Origin: Amoebophrya sp. A120
Taxonomy: Eukaryota > Sar > Dinophyceae > Syndiniales > Amoebophryaceae
Direction of reading: 5' to 3'
DNA: 64,000 nt
NCBI GenBank assembly: GCA_905178155.1
Contig: CAJINV010000001.1
Location: 6,419,860-6,483,859, forward strand
Within the stretch, counting starts at the first letter, position 1. The number at the start of each line of letters is the position of its first letter. Of this stretch, positions 40,701 to 49,700 are shown in pieces. The translations under genes were made by a program, and so were the position numbers. The notes under the pieces are model-generated. The model did not search any database. It had not been told where the DNA came from and saw only the letters and a list, made by a program, of their open reading frames with translations.

Positions 40701-43700
40701 TTAATGTTGCTTGAAATAGGTGGACAGAAGCTCCATGCAATAAGCTATCCACCGAGCAAAAGACGAGAGCTTCTTATTATTTATCAACGAGGCGCAACTA
40801 GGCGAATTTGCATCGCAAACCAATAAAATTATGCACAATAAATCGCCGAACTCGAGATGCAAAAGTTGACTGCAGTACTGCTAATTGCATCTGTTTTATA
40901 TGTACGTGTATGATTTTTGGCTCTAGAGTTTTGATCTTTTGATAGTTTTAGAATAGGAAAAAGCTAAAAAGTGCATCGAGATTTGTCATGCTAGAGCTAG
41001 AATCTTGAAACAAAATTCCTACCTGTGCGAAGATTTCTGGCGTCGTTTGGAGGTGTTTGAGCTCCGTTTCGCCGCTTTCTCGTCCTGCAGATCGAGGCAG
41101 ATTCGTGTGTTCCAAAGGGCAAAATAGATGAGATCGAGGCTGTCCAAGACTGCAGCGAACCGCTTCTGTTGTTGTTTTTTGATGAATGTGGGTCCTTTAC
41201 CGAGCTGAAAACTGATGACGTTCGACGCCAATCGAAGGCGATTTTGTATGATGAAACGACAACCAAAAAACAATGATTCAAAAACTAAATTGTACGCAAA
41301 GGGAGGTCGATCACTTCCAAAGGGACAGCCAACACATCACGAAGTGGCCAGGATCGCTTTGGAAGTGAAGGGCCTCCCTTTGCGTACAATTTAATTTTTG
41401 AATCATCATTTTTGGGATCGTTTTCCAACGTCCAACTTCGACTCATTTTAAGTTGTAAAGCCATCTCGTTTTGATTTTTTTCATTCTCATTCACCACCAA
41501 AAATATCATAGTAGGAGAAGAAAACCAGGTAGAAAATAAGCTAAGACCAAGTAAGTTGCGACCTATTTTCCATCTCTGTCAACCGGAGTTTCGTGTAAAA
41601 AAAGTTGCGCATCGACGTGCTTTTTGTGTAAAAAAATACTTATTTTCCATTGAATCCACCTCGAAAATGCCGCTTCCGACCGCAGCGGAAGTGAGCGACT
41701 TTGTCTCGTTACTGGATGCGGGAGAGGCTGGAAAGCCCGAGGCCGAGGCCTTTATGGCTCGGCTCTCGAAGCTTCCGTTCGACAGCAAAAATCCGAAATC
41801 CGTCGAAATTCCTCTGACCGAAGTGCACGTGTTGCGGAGCGGGCGCCACCCGCAAAACCGCGTTACAAACCCCGACAACCTGAAAACGTTGAAACACGCG
41901 ATGAAAAACAAGGGCAAAAAAGGAGGATATGAAGGAATGAAAGTCGGTACGTGCAAAATGTTTTTTCGTTTCACATACATTTTTCGTTCAAAAATATTAG
42001 CGCTCACTGTCATCCTATCGCGCAAATGTCTCGTTCAAAACTAGAGCTGCGTTGAGAATTTGTATTGCGCGTTTTGTTTTCTTTGCATCATTTAGATCGA
42101 TAGTCTCTATGTCAGTCCTCATGTAGATGTACTTGCACATGCACAGGATAACTGAAACCACACCCGCACGCAAACAAGAATAAAACTAAAACCCAATCCT
42201 AATACCAGTTCTCTTTGCTGTCGATTACGGCAACACCGGAAAGTGCGAGTACGTGTGCGCCTTCCTGCACGGCGGACATACGATCCTCGCCCTGTACGAA
42301 GAGGGGTGGTTCGATTTCGGGATCAGTGTGATTTTACTCGACCCGGAAGTGGACCAGTACGAGGCTACCAGAGAAACACGCGCTACTGCAAAAAAAAATG
42401 GAAATGCAGCAAGATCAGGAGCACTTCCTTATAGTTTGACTTCGTTATCGTTTTGCACAAAATCAAAATTAAAACTTGTTATGCAAAAAGTGAAAAGGAA
42501 ATCTGTAATGCAAAAGATTTGCCACGCAGAAAATTTGTAATGCAGAAAAAATGAAACGCCATGCAAAGCGTCTTGCTCTTGTGCCATTTCTTTTTGCAGT
42601 AGCAGCTGTTTCATTCCATAGCAGAATTAATCTCGCAGTTCGTGCTCCTGAAAAACGACGAACCCGTCGGAGTGGCTCCGTCCTGGCTGGAAGTCATCAA
42701 GCGCACCGCGCGGGTGCGTTTCCTTCTTTCATTTTAGATGAAGCTCTTAGTCGTTGCAGCTCCAACTCCATTCGTTCCTGCGTCTCCAGCTTCAGCTCGA
42801 TCTTCAAAAGTTATCCTTTCTGATTTCCATTCTGCAATGCAAGTTGTAATGCTCCTTCATGTTTGAGTGTGGTTTTCGTTTTTCATTTACTTTTTCGCGA
42901 TCTAATTTTCGAATGAAAAAATGAAAATCAAAATATCAGAACGACGAAGCCTATGCGGAACACGAGGAAAACCAAAAAGCCAAGGGCAGAGAGCCCCGCC
43001 CCATGGAGGAATGGACCGAGGGCCAGGTGGGAAAAGAGTGGAAGGGGCAGGTGAAGACTTACAAGCAAACGGCGTGCGCAATGGTGAAGAAGGGTTTGTT
43101 ATGCATCGAAAGCGAAAATATAGCACCAGCAGGTGGGGACAAAAGCAAAACCAAAAGTGAAGGGCATGTCTTTTTTTCATCCGCATGACACAAAAATAAA
43201 AAAACCAAGAAAGCAGATGCTTGTCATACTGAGAAATTTTTTGATCTTGGTTGGAGCCTGTCATGCAACTGCAACTGCTAGTGGTGCAATATTTTTGAAA
43301 ATGCATGACCGTGCCACGAATGGACCATGTTCGGAATCGCGATCAGCACCCAAGTGCCGCGGCCGCGGGAGAAGGACGAGCACATGACGCTGTTCAGCTT
43401 CGCGCACGTATTTTTTTACTTCGTTATCGTTTCAAAATCAAAAATCAAATTCAAAAGCAAAAGTAGAGCTACGCTGTGGATTAGCATTACAAAATGAAAA
43501 CATTTTTCAAAAAATTTTTTCGCTCAGAGTCAGACTTTCGCCTCCCGATCCGAATCCATTTCGAAAAAAATAAAAACTAAAAACAGAACAAGCTGATGCG
43601 CGTGGTCATCTACGACGAAGAAACTCCGGTGCGGAGTTTGCGGCTCGATATGCACTTTGCGATTTGGACCACATTGACCTACGCTTGCGGGAAGCCGGAG

Positions 43701-46700
43701 GACCAGGTCAATCTGCAGGAGGATGATTTGAAGCGGCTGCGGAGTCTGATCACATCCAACGTGTCGGCGTTGAAGTTTGACGACTTGAGCGAGCAGGCGA
43801 AGACGAAACGGGACCCCGCGGCGATGGAACAACTGACTCCGATCTCGCGGAAGGAAACCAGAAACAAAATCATCCAGTTGTTCCGCGCAATGAAGACGTT
43901 GAAAAACTTCTACGGTAGTTTGAAGTCTTTGACTTTGGGATGGACAAGGCCGATCCGAAATCGTACGAGTTGAAGTACAACGGAAACTGGATCATCCCGC
44001 GGGACTACACCAAAACGCAGCAAGAAGTTGCGGACGAAAAGTTTCTGCTGAACGAGTTGCCGAAGCTGATGACCCAGATCCACATGTTCACCGCCAACCG
44101 CTGCTCCGCGTTGACCCTCGCCGTGTGTCTGGCGGACAAGGATTTCGACGAAACGCCCAGCCTCGCGAAGTTCATGTACGTCTGCGACCGCGAGGAGAAC
44201 AGCTACTACGTCGAGAAGCTGACCGGTGCGGAACCGAAAGACGCGAAGGACCGGATCCAGAAAGCCGTGGACCAGGACCTGCTCTTGTTGCCGCTGTACG
44301 CGAAGCATGACTGCTACGCTTTGGACGAAACCGTGGATGTGCGATCCAACTGGGGGTCGAAGCCCGGTAAGAAGACTTCCAACAAAAAGGGAAAGAAGGA
44401 CGCGGAAGCGGAGGTGAAAGTGCAGGTACTACTCCTAACTTAGTTGTTTTCTTTTCAGTTCGAATCTGACGGAACATATTTAGTTTTTCACTTTTTTGCT
44501 CGCATAGCAAAATGCTTCTTGATTTGAAAATGAAAATGAGTTCACGTGTGCGCGCGCGCACGTGCGCGTGCGTGCACGTGGGTGCGCGTGCACATGCGTG
44601 CGTGCGTACACGTGCGCGCGCGCCCACCTGCGTGCGTGCGTACACACGCATGCATGCGCGCGCGCGCCCACGTGCGCGTGCATGTGTGCGCGCGCACGTG
44701 TGCACACGCGCGTACATGCGTGCGCGCGCACACATGCACACGTGCGTGTGCACGCGCGCCCGTGCGTGCACGCGCGCGTGCGTGTGCGCGCCCGTGTATG
44801 CGCGCGCACGTGCGCATGCGCGTGTTGGTGTTCGTTTTCATTTTCAAGTCACAAAGAACTGCGCTATGCGAAAAAGAAAAAGTGAAAACCAGAATTGTTC
44901 TGCTTTTGTCTGACTCGTTAATAGTTTTTTAGTTTTAGTTTTACTTTTACACACATTTTTATTTGCAAACTTGTGATGCAAAAAAACAGAACTGAACTTA
45001 CGACGTTGCCATGTGACTACGCATGACAAACATCGAAAAAAAAACCAGGTCAAAGAAGGCCAGGGTGCCGAAGAGGAGGAAACCGAGGATCAGAAAAAGT
45101 CCCGCGAAAAACGTGAGAACGTGCTGAAGAGCGATCCGAAGAAGGCCAGCCAGGAGTTCTTGAAGCAGAAGCCCTTCCGATCCCCGCTGTGGTGCTCCGC
45201 CGTGCCCAGTGAGTTCGCGTCGCAGACGGAGGGGGAGATGCAGAGGAACGCCGAACGTGTCCCCCGCCTGCGTATCCTCGTGAAACCCGACGCAAACATG
45301 TACAAACCCCCGACCAACGACGGAGAGGAGTTTCAGCTGGACACGCTGTTTTACTATCCCCAGAAGAAGAAGCTCGGCGGTGACTGGGACTTTCAGGACG
45401 ACCTCACCCACACGTTGTCGCTCTCGTAAGATTTGACTTTTTGAAAAAAATTGACATTGACTTTTTTCACAGCATCACAAACGCATAAAAAGCACAAACA
45501 GATCTGAAATGGCACCGCGTGACAGATGCAACATGACACCAACACTCTTTTCAATCCATTTCGATGCGAGCACTATTAGCATCTTCATTGCCGCTCCACC
45601 GCATGACAAACGAGAATCACAAACAATGCATCACAGCAGGCGCGTGAACTATTTTTGGAAACCGGCCGACAACAATAAAGTCGACCGGTTGACCATGATC
45701 TCGTGGAAGACCTGCGAAGTCCCCTTCTGGGGAAAGGATGGGAAGAAGACGTCGATTAAGTTTCAAGTCCCGGTGGAGGCGTCGGTGAAAAGCAGTGGAA
45801 ACCCAAAGAAGGCGAAGCAGAGCAACATCTTGTGCTGAACCCCAAGAGACTACGGGTATGGAGTCGGAGACGGACGGATACGAAAATCAAAATTAATAAA
45901 CAGGTAAGCGCGCCTACTCATACACCTACCTCTACTTTAGATTTAGTTTAAGTCTTTGGCTTCTTGTTCTTTTAGTTTTAGAAACCACGCGAAGCTTTGA
46001 AACATCTTGCGCGCGACTTCTCGTCGCGTTCAAAAATTTTTGGTTTTGTAGCGGCTTCTTTTCGGTCGTGAAGTAGACACTTAGACTCAAGCCCCGTTGT
46101 TAGTCAAATCCCAATCCCAAAAGCAGCACCTACTCCCACTGACTCCCAGTCCCACACCATCACAAATTGAAAAAAATACGCAGGTAGTCGCAACAGCACT
46201 ACGGCCATGAAGGTACACAGCAACGGTCTTGCTCTTCGTGGTTTCAAGACTCTTCTTCTCGACATGAGCATCAAGAAAAGCTACCACAAAAACGAACTGC
46301 TCTTCCACGACGAATGCAAGTGATCGACTATTTTTCCTACCTGCTGCGGCTGCGCGGTGTTGGTCAAGTTCTTCTTTTTGGAAGCAAAGGCGCGGAGGGG
46401 CGATGGCGGTTGATCGGTGGGAAATGCCACGCAACCTAGGAGGAGAAGTTTCCAACTTTCACAAAGCTGCAGCCTACCGGTTTACTTTCGATCTAGATCT
46501 AGAAGCAAAAAAAAACATGAAGTTCTTTTGTCTTGCACAGTGACAATTCAGATTGCGTTTCGATTTTTTACGTTCGCGTTAGATTTCAGTTTAAAGCTTG
46601 AATCTCAGGAAGCAAAGCCTTCAAAGTAAAAACTACTTACGACTGGTCGAGCCCCAGATCGCCGACCTAGATTGTGACTTACGTTTACGCTTACCGCTAC

Positions 46701-49700
46701 TGTCAGTGTAGCTCGACTTCATCATTAGTTTTAACTTTTAAGTTTGTGTCTGTCACCGACTCAGTAATAGTCTTCAGCTACAGTTTAAATTTCAAAATCT
46801 AAATCATCATCCTCATCAACAAACAGCTTGTTTGTCAGCAGCGGCATGCTTGGCCTTTTGGTCAAAGCGTGGCCGTGTGCTTTTTCGCTTTATTGAAAAA
46901 ACAAAAAACAAAGCTACAACCTAATCTTCGTTTCCACCTCCGGGTGTAGTCATGCGACGGCTGCTACTTGCCAATCATCAGGCCCTCGGGTCGTACTAGT
47001 ACAAGTACTAGATCTAGAACTAATTCTAAGACAGGCAAAACCAAAATTAAAATTTTCAGGAAGGCGCTAATTTTACCCCAAGCGGAAGAGGAAAGGTTGA
47101 ACAAAATCAAAAAGCGAGCGCGAGAAAGAAATCCGCTGCACCTCTTCCAGTATCTTCCACTACTAGAACTAGGAGTTTCGAACTCGATGCAACTTGTCGA
47201 CTTTCGCTTTCATTCTTTGCGACGGCAAGATTGAAGTAGAGGCGCATCTTCACCAATTGCGATGCGGATGCTTTTTTCTTCGACGAGGTGGAGGCTCGAA
47301 GATTTTGACTATGAGACTCTCCTTCTCAACCTTTAAATTTTGAATGTCGACCTGTACCTGTAGACTCTCGAAACCGAAAAAACAAGAGCCAAAAAATGGG
47401 CCGCGTTCTCACGATGCAATGAGAACGACGCGAAGATGTTCGCGCTCGTGATCGCCTGGCAGTTTCTGAAAAAAGCTGAAACTTAGAGGGAGATGGATGG
47501 ATGAAGAATGTGAAATCGCAAAGGAGATCAGACCGTGTCTAGATCCAAAAAAAAGAAAGCCGAAGTTCCGCCAAAGACTGGAAGTTGATCGCCTGGATCC
47601 AAAGCAGGCGACCGCTCAGCTCCGAGGGGTCTAGAAGATCAAGCGAAAAAAAAAAAACGTGGATCGCCTGCTTCCACCTACAAGCTTGGAGTTTTTGGAT
47701 CTCCTTGCACTGTGCGTTTTGAATTTTTCCTCATAGTTTTTTCTTTTTCATTTCAAACTGTCAGGGACCAATGTACTTCTACTTGTGCCTGTAGGTCGTT
47801 ATCGCTTTCGTCTGAGTTTACTCTAGCTTCTCGCTTCCCTCCACAGCAAAGAAAGTAGTTGCCCTTCCGTCTGAGTTTACTTTTTTTCTTTTCCCTCGAA
47901 CCTGATCTCGGGTAGCGTAACTTCGATTCCGATCTCTACGTTTACTTTCTTTTTTTGCAAAAGCAAAAAAACAACATCAAAATGTCGGACCAGAAAGCGA
48001 AGCTGGTGAAGCTGGGCCCGAAGTGTGCCGTCGATGATGACGAGGATGGTCCGCCGCCGGGAGGGGTGCGATTTAGAACCATACACGGGGCAACACGGGC
48101 GGAAGTGGAAGAATTACACAAAGACGAAATCAACAAATGGGTCCCCGCGAAGAACGGACACATGAAGTGCATTATGTTCTTGGATGATGTTGACGAAGAT
48201 GTCCCCGGATGCACCCAGGCGGAGATGTGGGTACTAATGCTGGCGCTTTTGTTTTTTTGTTTTGCATTGAGAGGGATTTTGCGTTTTCGAGTCGAAGTCT
48301 AAATTTCAAACCTAGCAGTGGGATCAAACCGACAAGGAGGAGAACTTCGTGGACAACCTTTTTGGGATGTTACGGGGCCAGACCAAGCGGAGAACCGGGC
48401 CAGAACAAGTGGAAGTGGATGCGTCCGAGATGACGAAACAGGAGCAGCCGGAAATCATCAACCTGATTTTCAACATGGCGGAATCTGATGATAACGCGGC
48501 CTGGGCGAAGGCTTTTTTGGTGGACGAGGCGACCGGTGGTGCTTACGGATCAGCTTCTTCTTCTTCTTCGACTGGTTCCGGAATTACTCCTGGTGGAGCT
48601 TCTTCTTCTTCGCGCCCGAACAACGAACAGATGGAAGAAAAGACGAACGACGACGATGCGAGCGAGGAGATGGAGGTGGAGGCGGAGAGCACCCCGACCA
48701 CCAAGGCCGGGAAAAAGAAGAAGAAGCAAAAGACCAAGAAGTAGACATCTTTCACCTGTTCAGCGCGTCGAGCTCGAACGGAAAAGCGTCGGAATCGGCA
48801 CAACAAGTGCTTCTTCTACATCTTCAGCTTCTAACTCTACTGCTAAAACAAGAAGCTCAGACTTTTGATGACGCGAATGGCAACGAGAAACAAGCACAAG
48901 TAGATGAAAAAAAAACGACAACGAAATGCAGCCGGAGCTGTGAAATTTTTTATGGGTGTGTTCGGCGCTCCCTTCGGTGTCTTTCTCCTTCGTTGATGGG
49001 TGTCATTGGTCTGACGATGGTTCATCGCGTCCTACGACATTGCCCCGACCACTCTGACCTTCCACTGAAGCCGGCGCAAAAATGGAATGCAACAGTCGTC
49101 AGGACCGACGTCGTTATATAAATTCAGGGGCGTGGGCATCCTTCTAAACACCCACTTTTCGCATGCCAAAGCTCAACATCAAGATCAAAATCGTATTGAG
49201 AAAAAGTGGCAAATCGGTTCAAAAAAAATAGAAGTGAAGACGTTCACGAACAAAGATAATCATGCCAATTTTCATAGTTATAAAAATTGATAGTATTTCA
49301 AAGGGTAGTGGTTCACTTATAAAATGAGGAAAGCTGAAGGTTTGTCCCACCATACAATTTGACCTATTCCAGTAGGACATTCGTACAAATTTAAATTATG
49401 TGTGTGTGTGTGTGTGTGTGTGTGGTCGTCGATGCGCATATTCCAATAACCGCCAGCGTGCTGTATAATGTTATGCTCGACGCTAGTACGGAGGATCGAT
49501 GCTTAAACCAAAATTTCACTGGCTGCGCCCATCACGCACGACTGCACTTTTCAAAGCACCACTGGACTCATCTTCCTCACAAGGTATTGGACGGAACTTC
49601 GCGCATTGTTTGCGAATGAACATCGGCGAGGTGGAGATGCGACCGCACACCGATCCGGACACCGGTTTGCTGAATCCGCAGTGGCGGGAACTGGGCCATT

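Larger units (their letters stand above)
33304..49354 (+). mobile_element. 16-kb hAT-like DNA transposon with three genes
   Basis: 16,051 bp bounded by ~90-bp terminal inverted repeats and a perfect 8-bp target duplication, CAATTTGA (33296-33303 and 49355-49362). The ends read TATGGTGGGACAAACC and GGTTTGTCCCACCATA. An 8-bp duplication is the hAT hallmark (established), and the first gene encodes a hAT-like transposase (inferred from motifs). The element sits within a GT-AG intron of the kinase gene, leaving about 179 and 221 bp of native intron on the sides. Cargo: transposase (34630-40462), a multi-exon gene (41667-45838) and a small protein (47982-48744), all in the host gene's direction. 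It is far larger than usual hAT elements (about 2.5-5 kb). Confidence 0.9.

Noticed and set aside
43080-43323. AATGG direct repeat as target duplication of the nested introner
   Set aside because: Removing the enclosed segment gives a length that is not a multiple of three and breaks the frame into the next exon.
44455-44475. GTTCGAATC word suggesting a tRNA T-arm
   Set aside because: No acceptor stem, D-arm or anticodon arm can be drawn around it.
33304-49354. Idea that this transposon mobilises the introners
   Set aside because: Its target duplication is 8 bp and its ends are TATGGTGGG, while introners make 5-bp duplications and have TATC ends. The shared TAT start is too little evidence.
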